Below are positions 1-7,538 of a stretch of DNA of 64,000 nt, piece by piece. The notes under the pieces are model-generated. The model did no database searches, was not told where the DNA came from, and saw nothing but the letters and a program-made list of their open reading frames with translations. The position numbers and the translations under genes were made by a program. Numbering within the stretch: the first letter of the stretch is position 1; the number at the start of each line of letters is the position of its first letter. Origin of the DNA: Janthinobacterium sp051380875 (GTDB lineage Bacteria > Pseudomonadota > Gammaproteobacteria > Burkholderiales > Burkholderiaceae_D); NCBI RefSeq assembly GCF_051380875.1, contig NZ_JBNYXW010000013.1, positions 128,594 to 192,593 on the forward strand, given 5' to 3'.

Positions 1-1
1 G

Positions 2-1483
2 CTGCTGTGCGCCAGCGACGGCCTGATATTGCAGGCGAACGCCACCTTTTGTGGCTGGCTCGGTTATGCCGCGGACGAATTGATCGGGCACAAGAAACTG
101 CAGGACTTGCTGACCATCGGCGGGCGCGTCTTCCACCAGACCCACTGGCTGCCGCTGATGCAGGTGCAGGGCAGCGTGTCGGAAGTCTTGCTCGACATGC
201 GCCAGCACCAGGGGCAAGCCGTGCCCATGCTGTTTAATGCCGTGCGGCGTGAACACGACGGTGTGCGCTATGACGAGATCGCCGTCTTTGTCGCCAGCGA
301 CCGGCGCAAATACGAACAGCAGCTGCAGCTGGCGCGCAAGGAAGCGGGCGCGCTCAACTTGCAGTTGGCGGCCGCCGACCGGCGCAAGGATGCGTTCCTT
401 GCCACCTTGGCACACGAGCTGCGCAATCCGCTGGCTCCCATGCGCAACGTGCTGGAAGTATTGCGCCTGGCACAGCTGGACGACCCGCAGCTGTGCTGGG
501 TGCGTGAAGTGCTGGGGCGGCAGGTGGGCCACATGACGCACCTGGTCGACGATTTGATGGAAGTGTCGCGCATCACGCGGGGCCGCCTGGAGTTGCGCCG
601 CTGCAGCGTGGAACTGGCGCCCGTGATGGAAGCGGCGCTGTACAGCGTGGCGGCCCTGGCGGCGCAAGCGGGCCACAGCGTGCACGTGGCGCCATGGCCG
701 CATGCCATCTGCCTCGACGCCGACGCCACGCGGCTGGGGCAAATGATCGCCAACCTGCTGACGAATGCCATCAAGTATACGCCCGCCAACGGCGCCATCT
801 GGCTGGCCGTCGCTTGCACGGCCGATGCAGTGCTGATCAGCGTGCGCGACTCGGGCATCGGCATCGCGGCCGAACACCTGGACAGCGTTTTCGAGATGTT
901 TTCGCAGCTGGAACCAGCCCTGTGGCGCGCCCAGGGTGGCCTGGGCATCGGCCTGTCGCTGGTGCGCGGCCTGGCCGAGTTGCATGGCGGCAGCGTCAGC
1001 GCGCACAGTGCGGGAGTGGGGCAGGGCAGCACCTTCGAATTGCGCCTGCCGCTGCCGGCCGGGCCGCTGGCCACGCCTGCGCAAGTGAACCGCCGCCTGC
1101 TGGCCGGCACGCGCGAAGGAAAAGTGCTGGTCATCGACGACAGCGCCGACGCCGCCGAAAGCCTGGCGCTGGCGCTCGATATCCTCGGCTACGACGTGCG
1201 CACGGCCTACGATGGCGCGGCCGGCATTGCGGCGGCGCAAACGTTCCTGCCGCGCGTGATCTTGCTCGACATCGGCTTGCCGCGCATGAACGGCTACGAG
1301 GTGGCGCGCCAGCTGCGAACGCAAGCGTGTGGCCAGAATGTCATTCTCGTCGCCGTGACAGGCTGGGGCCAGGACAAGGACCGCAAGATGGCGTCCGATG
1401 CAGGCTTTGACTTGCACCTGACCAAGCCCGTGGATTTTTATGAGCTTGATGCAGTGTTGCAAAAGATGCTGCAGTCCGAGTGA
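2..1483 (+). CDS. PAS-containing hybrid sensor histidine kinase, 5' partial
   Basis: The reading frame is open from the window edge, so the N-terminus is missing. From the edge onward it reads as the end of a PAS sensor domain (about residues 1-75), a short linker helix, a HisKA dimerisation domain with the H-box AHELRNPLAP (His at codon 138), an HATPase_c domain with N-box NLLTNAIKYTP and G1 box DSGIGIA, and a C-terminal receiver domain with the phospho-acceptor Asp in LLDIGLP at codon 423. This is the layout of a hybrid kinase that autophosphorylates on His and passes phosphate to its own receiver. The output partner is not in view. No membrane segment is seen in the part available. A GC-rich hairpin follows the stop. 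Confidence 0.9.
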   Translation: MLCASDGLILQANATFCGWLGYAADELIGHKKLQDLLTIGGRVFHQTHWLPLMQVQGSVSEVLLDMRQHQGQAVPMLFNAVRREHDGVRYDEIAVFVASDRRKYEQQLQLARKEAGALNLQLAAADRRKDAFLATLAHELRNPLAPMRNVLEVLRLAQLDDPQLCWVREVLGRQVGHMTHLVDDLMEVSRITRGRLELRRCSVELAPVMEAALYSVAALAAQAGHSVHVAPWPHAICLDADATRLGQMIANLLTNAIKYTPANGAIWLAVACTADAVLISVRDSGIGIAAEHLDSVFEMFSQLEPALWRAQGGLGIGLSLVRGLAELHGGSVSAHSAGVGQGSTFELRLPLPAGPLATPAQVNRRLLAGTREGKVLVIDDSADAAESLALALDILGYDVRTAYDGAAGIAAAQTFLPRVILLDIGLPRMNGYEVARQLRTQACGQNVILVAVTGWGQDKDRKMASDAGFDLHLTKPVDFYELDAVLQKMLQSE

Positions 1484-1555
1484 AGATAGTATTGCCAAGA
1501 TAAAAATAATGGCGCAACTGACGGCACTTGAAATCGCCACTTTCCAGCCCGTCGT

Positions 1556-1579
1556 GCGGCCGCCTGACCAGGCGGCCGC
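1556..1579. terminator. GC-rich hairpin between convergent genes
   Basis: Perfect 10-bp inverted repeat (GCGGCCGCCT/AGGCGGCCGC) with a 4-nt centre, lying between the convergent kinase and MFS genes. There is no long T-run on either side, so it is only a probable bidirectional transcription stop. Confidence 0.45.
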
Positions 1580-1591
1580 TTAGCTAAACCA

Positions 1592-2809
1592 TCAAGCCGG
1601 CTGCGCGCCGCCCATGCTGCGGCTGCGGTTTTCCACCAGCACGGAAATGCCCAGCACGACGATGCCGCCGCAGGCCAGCATGGCGCCGACCCAGCCCGTC
1701 GAGCGCAAGCCCATGCCCATGGCGATGGCGATGCCGCCGGCCCAGGCGCCCAGGGCGTTGGCGATGTTGAAGGCAGAATGGTTGAGGGCGGCGGCCACCG
1801 TTTGCGCGTCGCCGGCCACGTCCATCAGGCGCGTTTGCACAGCCGGGGCGACGGCGATGCCGGCGCCGATGGCGAACAGGTTGATTGCCGTCAACCAGAC
1901 ATTGCTGCTGGTGTAGGTAAATGCGGCCAGCGCGACGACATTCCACAGCAGCACGCCGAAGATGGTCCACATGCGCGAGCGGTCGGCCAGCCAGCCGCCG
2001 ATCAGGTTGCCCACTGTCATGCCGACGCCGATAATGGCCAGCAAGATGGCAATGACCAGGGGCGACACTTTTGTAATTTCCAGCAAGGTTGGCGTAATGA
2101 AAGTGTAGACGGCGAACATGCCGCCAAAGCCGATCGCCACCATCAGCAGGGTCAGCCACACTTGCAGGCGGCGGAAGACGCCCAGTTCGCGGCGCGGGCT
2201 GGAGTCACCGGCGGCGACCATCGGCACGAAGATGCGCACCATCAGCATCGTCAGCAAGCCCAGCGCGGCGACCAGCAAGAAGGCCGGGCGCCAGCCCAGG
2301 GTCTGGCCGATATAGGTTGCCAGCGGCACGCCGAAGATATTCGCCACGGTCAAGCCCATCAAGACGCGTGCCACGGCCTGGCCCCGCTTGTCCGGTTCGG
2401 CCAGGGCGGCTGCCACGAGGGCGGCCACGCCGAAGAAGGCGCCATGCGGGATGCCGGCGACGAAGCGGGCGACGACCAGCAAGCCATAGTTGGGCGCGAT
2501 GGCGCTGAGCAAGTTACCGCCCGCGAACATCAGCATCAGGCAGATCAGCATCAAACGGCGCGGCATGCGCGCCAGGAAGATCGTGATCAGGGGCGCGCCG
2601 ACGACCACGCCCAGCGCATAGGCGCTGATCATGTGGCTCATCTGCGGCAAGGTGGTGCCCAGGTCGTCGGCTACCACGGGCAAGATGCTCATGGAGGCGA
2701 ATTCGCCCGTGCCGATGGCAAGGCCGCCAAGGGCCAGGGCCAGGTCGGCGTATCCAGCGCCAAAAGGCGCAATGACGCGCGGAATTAATGGATCTACGGA
2801 TGCGTGCAT
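1592..2809 (-). CDS. MFS transporter, DHA1-type drug/sugar exporter
   Basis: 405 residues, the usual length for a 12-helix major facilitator protein, with hydrophobic helices throughout. The N-terminal half carries the DHA1 pattern: the GTGEF motif in the first helix, then the loop 2-3 region LARMPRRLMLI. It resembles the AraJ/YdhP-type exporters, which use the proton gradient to expel sugars or drugs; the substrate cannot be told from sequence. The ATG start has only a weak ribosome site. It is transcribed alone, away from about 350 bp of non-coding DNA, and converges on the histidine kinase gene. No regulator gene is attached. Confidence 0.85.
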   Translation of the reverse strand: MHASVDPLIPRVIAPFGAGYADLALALGGLAIGTGEFASMSILPVVADDLGTTLPQMSHMISAYALGVVVGAPLITIFLARMPRRLMLICLMLMFAGGNLLSAIAPNYGLLVVARFVAGIPHGAFFGVAALVAAALAEPDKRGQAVARVLMGLTVANIFGVPLATYIGQTLGWRPAFLLVAALGLLTMLMVRIFVPMVAAGDSSPRRELGVFRRLQVWLTLLMVAIGFGGMFAVYTFITPTLLEITKVSPLVIAILLAIIGVGMTVGNLIGGWLADRSRMWTIFGVLLWNVVALAAFTYTSSNVWLTAINLFAIGAGIAVAPAVQTRLMDVAGDAQTVAAALNHSAFNIANALGAWAGGIAIAMGMGLRSTGWVGAMLACGGIVVLGISVLVENRSRSMGGAQPA

Positions 2810-3163
2810 GTTCTTATTAGTTAGGTAAGGGTAAAACTGGGTGAAGTAGCGTGCTGTGGCTCAGCCGCAGTGACAGCCGCCCGGCGTTTCGGGCTAGAAG
2901 AGCTGCCCACAGACAATATTGTAAAAGATTCGGGCAAGTTCTGCCGGGAGGCGGTCAAAACATGCTGCACCGCACACAACAGCGCGTGCTCTTGTTGTTA
3001 ACGATAACACAGAAAGATCGGCATGCCGCCACATAGATAGTGAAGAAAATATACTAGTAGCGGAATCGACTTGCTTGATGTGCCTGCTTGCGTAAGGATT
3101 GCTGCAGCGCTCCCAGTCGCGCCACATAAATGCCGTGGAGCAAGTCCATGACTTCTTGCCCGG
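2810..3163. other. Intergenic region without a supported gene
   Basis: About 350 bp upstream of the MFS gene and downstream of the DUF6328 gene. Short open frames exist on both strands, but none has a ribosome site or a recognisable product. It presumably holds the promoter of the MFS gene; no convincing -35/-10 pair was picked out. Confidence 0.5.
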
Positions 3164-3637
3164 CTAGATTTTCTTGCTGTATTTTAAGTGCAAGGGTAGC
3201 CACCACCACATGCAGATGATGAGGGCACCCATCAGCACGCAGGCGACGTTGCCGGCAACGTAGCCGAAGACTTCCGATATCACCAGGTTCGTGCCGAGAA
3301 TGAAGGCCAGGGCCAGCGATAGCGCACCGGCCATCATGATGCGGTCGGCGACGCGCTTGAAACGCTCGCGATCCTGCAGCGGGCGCATCACGCGGTGCTG
3401 GATGGCTGGCGCGCTGAGCAGCACCAGGCTGGTCATGGAAAGAAAAAACGTCAGCAGGAAGACGATCTTTTCCGCCTGCACGATCTTGGCGAAGCCGCCG
3501 TTGAACGGCAGGATGATGAGAAAGGCCGTGAGCATCTGTGCGCCGGGCAAGAGGATGCGCAATTCGCTGAGCATGTCGGACAAATCGCCTTCGTCCGCCT
3601 GCAGCGCATTCTCATCCCCGGGTTGAACGTGCGGCAT
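3164..3637 (-). CDS. DUF6328 family membrane protein
   Basis: 157 residues. A short acidic N-terminal tail is followed by four hydrophobic segments (roughly residues 28-46, 57-77, 99-118 and 124-148) and a basic C-terminus. The motif around SELRILLPGAQML followed by the second helix and the RFKRVADR loop matches the DUF6328 family of small inner-membrane proteins of unknown function. The start has a strong ribosome site (GAGGAG about 8 nt upstream). It stands alone on the minus strand, upstream of a small helix-hairpin-helix-like gene on the same strand. A specific biochemical role cannot be given. Confidence 0.75.
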   Translation of the reverse strand: MPHVQPGDENALQADEGDLSDMLSELRILLPGAQMLTAFLIILPFNGGFAKIVQAEKIVFLLTFFLSMTSLVLLSAPAIQHRVMRPLQDRERFKRVADRIMMAGALSLALAFILGTNLVISEVFGYVAGNVACVLMGALIICMWWWLPLHLKYSKKI

Positions 3638-3841
3638 GGCGGCACTCCTCGTGATGGCACTGCGCCCAGTCTACGCGGCGGTGCCATAGCTGACTGTGGG
3701 CGGGCGCACCTTCAGCAGCTATCGCGCTGCGCCAGGACGGGCGTACGGCTATCGTCTTGCCAGCCGTAATCTTGCAAAAATGGAAAAGGCCACCATCAGG
3801 GGCGGGCTTGACGGTGTTTGTTTGCGGGGCCGGGCCCAGTC

Positions 3842-4054
3842 TTACTCTTCCGTATCGGCCAGGGTGACGATGGCGCGCGCCCATTTGGAGTATTTCAGGT
3901 TTGCCAGGTCACGCACGGTCTTGATGTTGAATGCCTGCTTGAGCAGCTCTGCATCCTTCTCGCTCACGCCTTGCAGCGCGTCGACGGGCGCATCGGCGAT
4001 TTCCTTGAACGTCTTTTTTTCGTAGGCCTTGTCTACCGCTTTATTGATGTTCAT
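3842..4054 (-). CDS. Small helix-hairpin-helix-like protein, 70 aa
   Basis: A 70-residue protein with a very good ribosome site (GAGGAG about 9 nt before the ATG). The core LQGVSEKDAELLKQAFNIKT followed by VRDLANLKYSKWARAI has the look of a single helix-hairpin-helix unit (helix, GVS turn, helix), as in DUF4332-like and nucleic-acid-binding HhH modules. There is no signal peptide or membrane segment. The flanking genes are DUF6328 and, divergently, a YidB-like protein, none of which gives a pathway. DNA or protein binding is an inference from fold resemblance only. Confidence 0.65.
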   Translation of the reverse strand: MNINKAVDKAYEKKTFKEIADAPVDALQGVSEKDAELLKQAFNIKTVRDLANLKYSKWARAIVTLADTEE

Positions 4055-4190
4055 ATCTTGATACTCCTCAGTAAGTAGGAAAAATTATTCTACACGTTTT
4101 TGTTGCCAGTCAATTTACGCTTGCATGTTGTGCCGAAGTAAATATGATGGAGGAGGGCAATTCAAGAGTCATGCCCGCCGTTTTGCCAGC

Positions 4191-4233
4191 ATTGCAATTG
4201 CAATAATAGCATTGTTATTATTCATAGTATAAT
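4191..4233. promoter_or_regulatory. Palindrome and -10 element upstream of the yidB-like gene
   Basis: A perfect 14-bp palindrome ATTGCAATTGCAAT (4191-4204) is followed by an AT-rich dyad (AATAATA...TATTATT) and a consensus TATAAT at 4228-4233. No properly spaced -35 box is visible, which would fit an activator- or repressor-controlled promoter for the downstream gene. Confidence 0.35.
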
Positions 4234-4317
4234 TATTTACCATGGCAGAGAACACGCTGCGCCATGCCGGACGCCGCACGCATGCGGCTTTACTTTGATA
4301 GCGTTCAGGAGATTACG

Positions 4318-4737
4318 ATGAGTTTGCTAGACCAACTTGCAGGACAGGCGATGGGCGCTTTGGGCAACAAGGGCGCCGATGGGGAAGCCCCATCGGGGCT
4401 GATGGCCAGCGTGATGGAGCTGGTCAACCAGCATGGCGGCTTGCCGGGCCTGCTGCAAAAGTTCCAGGAAAGCGGCCTCGGTGATCAAGTAGCCAGCTGG
4501 ATCGGTACTGGCGCCAATGCGCCCGTCTCCGGTGAGCAGATCAAGGATGCGCTGGGCAGCGACACGGTCACGCAGATCGCCGAAAAAGCTGGCGTTGCGC
4601 CCGATGCGGCCCTGGGCGGCCTGGCAGCGCTGCTGCCGCAGCTGGTCGACAAGTTGACGCCAGACGGCAAAGTGCCGGAAGGCAATGACCTGGTCAGCCA
4701 GGGCTTGAATATGCTCAAGGGCAAGTTTTTCGGTTGA
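4318..4737 (+). CDS. YidB/DUF937 family protein
   Basis: 139 residues from the ATG at 4318, which has a CAGGAG ribosome site. An upstream in-frame ATG at 4264 lacks one, so the shorter form is preferred. The protein is small, glycine- and alanine-rich and acidic, with the DUF937 pattern: MSLLDQLAGQAMGALG at the start, then LMELVNQHGGLPGLLQKFQ and GLGDQVASWIGTGANAPVS. The second half has a KDALGSDTVTQIAEKAGV helix and a GGLAALLPQLVDKLTPDG segment. The family is widespread in Proteobacteria and its function is unknown; homologues are cytoplasmic or periphery-associated. A hairpin terminator follows directly, so the gene is monocistronic. Confidence 0.85.
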   Translation: MSLLDQLAGQAMGALGNKGADGEAPSGLMASVMELVNQHGGLPGLLQKFQESGLGDQVASWIGTGANAPVSGEQIKDALGSDTVTQIAEKAGVAPDAALGGLAALLPQLVDKLTPDGKVPEGNDLVSQGLNMLKGKFFG

Positions 4738-4760
4738 CAGGACTGCCTTTAAAATAGAAA

Positions 4761-4789
4761 AACCTTGCAGCGATGTAAGGTTTTTTTAT
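4761..4789 (+). terminator. Rho-independent terminator after the yidB-like gene
   Basis: AACCTTGCA pairs with TGTAAGGTT around a 4-nt loop and is followed by a run of T residues. Confidence 0.75.
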
Positions 4790-4821
4790 GTGTCAAGTTT
4801 TTGCATGAGAAGTGCGGACGT

Positions 4822-5079
4822 TCAGGCGGCGGCCATCATGCCGAAGTAGGCGGGGGCGCCGGTCAATCTCGCCGTACTGCCTTCCACCAGATGCGAACAA
4901 TAGCGGCGCCGTTCGGCGCTGCCGCCGCTCCGCTCCATCAGCTCGCCCAGCATGGCGATGGCGTCGGTGGCCATCTTTTGCACGGGCTGGCGCAGGGTCA
5001 TGATGTCGTAGCTGAGCCAGCCGGACGCTTCGAGCGCATCGAAGCGGCCCAGGCGGTCGATGACCTTGCGCAAGCCCAC
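4822..5079 (-). CDS. Hypothetical protein, possibly a frameshifted remnant
   Basis: An 85-residue frame whose only in-frame start is GTG at 5079, with a weak ribosome site. The composition (helical, GLRKVIDRLGRFDALEASG, then IAMLGELMERSGG) is protein-like rather than random, but I do not recognise a family. An ATG at 5096 in another frame opens MNKKLK and then runs out of phase with this frame at a G-rich spot, so the gene may be frameshifted or a decayed 3' piece. It lies in a gene-poor stretch between the yidB-like gene and yegD. Confidence 0.3.
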   Translation of the reverse strand: MGLRKVIDRLGRFDALEASGWLSYDIMTLRQPVQKMATDAIAMLGELMERSGGSAERRRYCSHLVEGSTARLTGAPAYFGMMAAA

Positions 5080-5150
5080 TTTAGTTTCTTATTCATGTTG
5101 CAAAAAATATGACTAATTGATAAGTGGCGCGTTTGTTGGTATTACTGGCA

Positions 5151-5324
5151 TCACCGGCCGGCCCCGTGTTCAATCGGCGCTGTCGCAGGAGCCGCTGCCG
5201 TAGTGGCTGGTGCGCCCGGGCGGCGGCACGCGCCGCAGCCGGCCAGTGCGGCGCGCAGGATAGTGGCCAGGAACGCCAGCAAGGGCGCCGGCAAGACAGG
5301 ATGGGGCAGGCGGGGCAAGGGCAC
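5151..5324 (-). CDS. Possible 57-aa lipoprotein-like peptide
   Basis: A GTG at 5324 is preceded by GGAG with 7-nt spacing. It opens a 57-residue frame with a hydrophobic N-terminal segment ending in the lipobox-like LAGC (Cys at residue 30), followed by an Ala/Pro/Thr-rich tail. An arginine interrupts the hydrophobic core and the mature part is only 28 residues, so this may be a small lipoprotein, a fragment or chance. The frame just upstream on the same strand also reads protein-like (KSYYWEIDAEQFGQ), hinting at an older gene. Confidence 0.25.
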   Translation of the reverse strand: MPLPRLPHPVLPAPLLAFLATILRAALAGCGACRRPGAPATTAAAPATAPIEHGAGR

Positions 5325-5504
5325 GATGGGTCTCCGGAGGCTGGCCGAATTGCTCGGCGTCAATTTCCCAGTAGTAGCTTTTGTGCGCATCGGCCCCCTT
5401 GATGCAGAGCAAGCTTGCGCTGTGGTGCGCGCCGGAAGTATTTTGCTGGTGCAATGGCCCCTGTTCTGATAATATAACGCCCCTTTATTCAGGGAAGGGT
5501 CGAC

Positions 5505-6755
5505 ATGGCCAATGCTTGCGGCGTCGATTTCGGCACGTCAAATTCCACGGTAGGCTGGGCACGTCCTGGGCAGAGCACCATGCTCGGCCTGGAAGATGGC
5601 AAGACCACCTTGCCGTCCGTCGTCTTCTACAATGCGGAAGACGAGGAAGTCAGTTTTGGCCGCGCGGCGCTGGCCGGTTATCTGGCCGGCTATGAAGGGC
5701 GCTTGATGCGTTCGCTCAAGAGCTTGCTGGGCACCAGCCTCATCGACGGCCAGACGGAAGTGGGCGGCCGTGCGCTGCCATTTCGCATGTTGCTGGGACA
5801 ATTCATCGGCGAAGTGAAACGCCGCGCCGAGCAGTCCGCCGGGCGCGAATTCTCGTCCGCCGTGTTTGGCCGCCCCGTCTTCTTTATCGACGACAATGCG
5901 CAAGCCGACCAGCTGGCGCAAGACACCTTGGCCGAAGTGGCCCGTTCCGTCGGCTTCAAGGACGTCGCCTTCCAGTTCGAGCCGATTGCCGCCGCGTTTG
6001 ACTACGAGTCGCAAATCGAGCGTGAAGAGCTGGTATTGATCGCCGACATCGGCGGCGGTACTTCCGACTTCTCGCTGGTGCGCCTGTCGCCCGAACGGGC
6101 GAAAAAGGCCGAGCGCCGCGACGATATCCTCGCTACCGGCGGCGTGCACATCGGTGGCACGGACTTCGATAAATACCTGAGCCTGTCGTCCGTCATGCCT
6201 TTGCTCGGCTATGGTAGCCGTTTGCATAATAATAGCGAAGTGCCGTCGAGCTACTATTTCAACCTGGCAACTTGGCATACGATCAACCTGGCTTACACCA
6301 AGAAGATCTGGGTGCAGCTGGCTGACGTGTGCCGCGATGCGCGTGAGCAAGACAAGATGGGGCGCTTGCAAAAGCTGATCGACGAGCGCGCAGGCCACTG
6401 GCTGGCCATGAAAGTGGAAGAAGGCAAGATTGCCCTGTCCGACGCGGCCGAAGTGCAGCTGGAGCTGGAGCGTCTCTCGCCCGCGCAAAGCCTGTTGTTG
6501 AAACGCACGCAATTCGATGAAGCCATCGGCCATTTGTGCGGTTCCGTGGAAGAAACAGTGCTGCGTTTGCTGCGCGATGCGGGCGTGGCGCCGGACGCCG
6601 TCGATACCGTGTTCTTCACGGGCGGCTCCAGCGGCGTGCGCTTGCTGCGCGAAAAGATCGCTGCCCTGGTGCCGGGTGCGCGCAAGGTCGAAGGCGACCT
6701 GTTCGGCAGCATTGGCGCAGGATTGGCGCTGGACGCGGTACGCAAATTCGGTTGA
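5505..6755 (+). CDS. yegD: Hsp70-family chaperone-like ATPase, YegD type
   Basis: 416 residues, shorter than DnaK because it has the actin-like ATPase domain but no classical substrate-binding and lid domains. Phosphate-1 motif VDFGTSNS lies at residues 7-14, phosphate-2 motif DIGGGTSDFS at 181-190, and the adenosine motif FFTGGSSGVR near 380. These match the YegD subfamily of Hsp70-like proteins, whose cellular role is not settled. The ATG follows a GGGAAGGG ribosome site. The next gene, a DEDDh exonuclease, starts 40 bp downstream on the same strand, so the two may be co-transcribed. Confidence 0.88.
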   Translation: MANACGVDFGTSNSTVGWARPGQSTMLGLEDGKTTLPSVVFYNAEDEEVSFGRAALAGYLAGYEGRLMRSLKSLLGTSLIDGQTEVGGRALPFRMLLGQFIGEVKRRAEQSAGREFSSAVFGRPVFFIDDNAQADQLAQDTLAEVARSVGFKDVAFQFEPIAAAFDYESQIEREELVLIADIGGGTSDFSLVRLSPERAKKAERRDDILATGGVHIGGTDFDKYLSLSSVMPLLGYGSRLHNNSEVPSSYYFNLATWHTINLAYTKKIWVQLADVCRDAREQDKMGRLQKLIDERAGHWLAMKVEEGKIALSDAAEVQLELERLSPAQSLLLKRTQFDEAIGHLCGSVEETVLRLLRDAGVAPDAVDTVFFTGGSSGVRLLREKIAALVPGARKVEGDLFGSIGAGLALDAVRKFG

Positions 6756-6794
6756 TAATCAGCTCCCTTCGTTGTAGCCAAGAAAGAGCGCCCC

Positions 6795-7424
6795 ATGCAT
6801 GTGTTTGACAAACCGATCGTCATGATCGACTTCGAGACGACCGGACTGTCGCCCGACATGGGCGACCGCATCACGGAAGTGGCGGCGCTGCGCATCGAGG
6901 GCGGGCAGATCACGCAGCGTTTCGTGACCCTGATCAACTGCAATGCGCGCATTCCTTCGTTCATCACGGGCTTGACGGGCATCACGCAAGCGATGGTGGA
7001 CAAGGCGCCGCCCGTGGCCGAGGTGGTGCCGCAGTTGCTCGACTTCATCGGCAGCGATGCCTTGTCGGCGCACAATGCCAGTTTCGATGAAAAATTCCTG
7101 CGCGCGGAAAGTGCCAGATTGAACCTGACGCCCGCGCACCAGTCGCTCGTGTGTTCGCTGAAACTGTCGCGCCGCGTGTTTCCCGGCATGTCCAGCTACA
7201 AGCTGGGCTTGCTGTCGAGCCAGCTGGGCATCGCCTTCAAGAGCGCTGCCCACAGGGCCGAGTCCGATGCGGAAGTGGCGGCGCAAGTGCTGATCCATAT
7301 CGGCCGCCATCTGCGCAGCAACTACGGCATCGCCGATGTCGACGCCGATTTGCTGGTGTCGCTGAACAAGCTGGCGGCGGCGAAAGTGCCGCAATTCCTG
7401 CAAAAACATCCTTCGCGCCGCTAA
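6795..7424 (+). CDS. DnaQ-like 3'-5' exonuclease (DEDDh)
   Basis: 209 residues forming a single RNase T/DnaQ exonuclease domain. All five catalytic positions of a DEDDh nuclease are visible: Asp12 and Glu14 in MIDFETTG, Asp98 in HNASFDEKF, and His153 and Asp158 in HRAESDAEVA. It therefore should hydrolyse DNA or RNA from the 3' end using two metal ions. It is shorter than the DNA polymerase III epsilon subunit and lacks an evident clamp-binding tail, so it is better called an epsilon-like exonuclease than dnaQ. It follows yegD by 40 bp with an AAGAAAGAG ribosome site. Confidence 0.85.
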   Translation: MHVFDKPIVMIDFETTGLSPDMGDRITEVAALRIEGGQITQRFVTLINCNARIPSFITGLTGITQAMVDKAPPVAEVVPQLLDFIGSDALSAHNASFDEKFLRAESARLNLTPAHQSLVCSLKLSRRVFPGMSSYKLGLLSSQLGIAFKSAAHRAESDAEVAAQVLIHIGRHLRSNYGIADVDADLLVSLNKLAAAKVPQFLQKHPSRR

Positions 7425-7538
7425 CTGCTGCTGTGTCCTGCCGCGCGCCAGTCCTGGCGTGCAAGGGCCCGCATTCTCTCGAAGCGGGCTCATCAAAACG
7501 ATGTTATTTTATTATTTCGTTTGAGTTCGCTCAAGTCT

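Noticed and set aside
268..1134. Long antisense open frame in the histidine kinase gene
   Set aside because: High-GC shadow frame; the plus strand carries all kinase motifs and the antisense product has no recognisable family.
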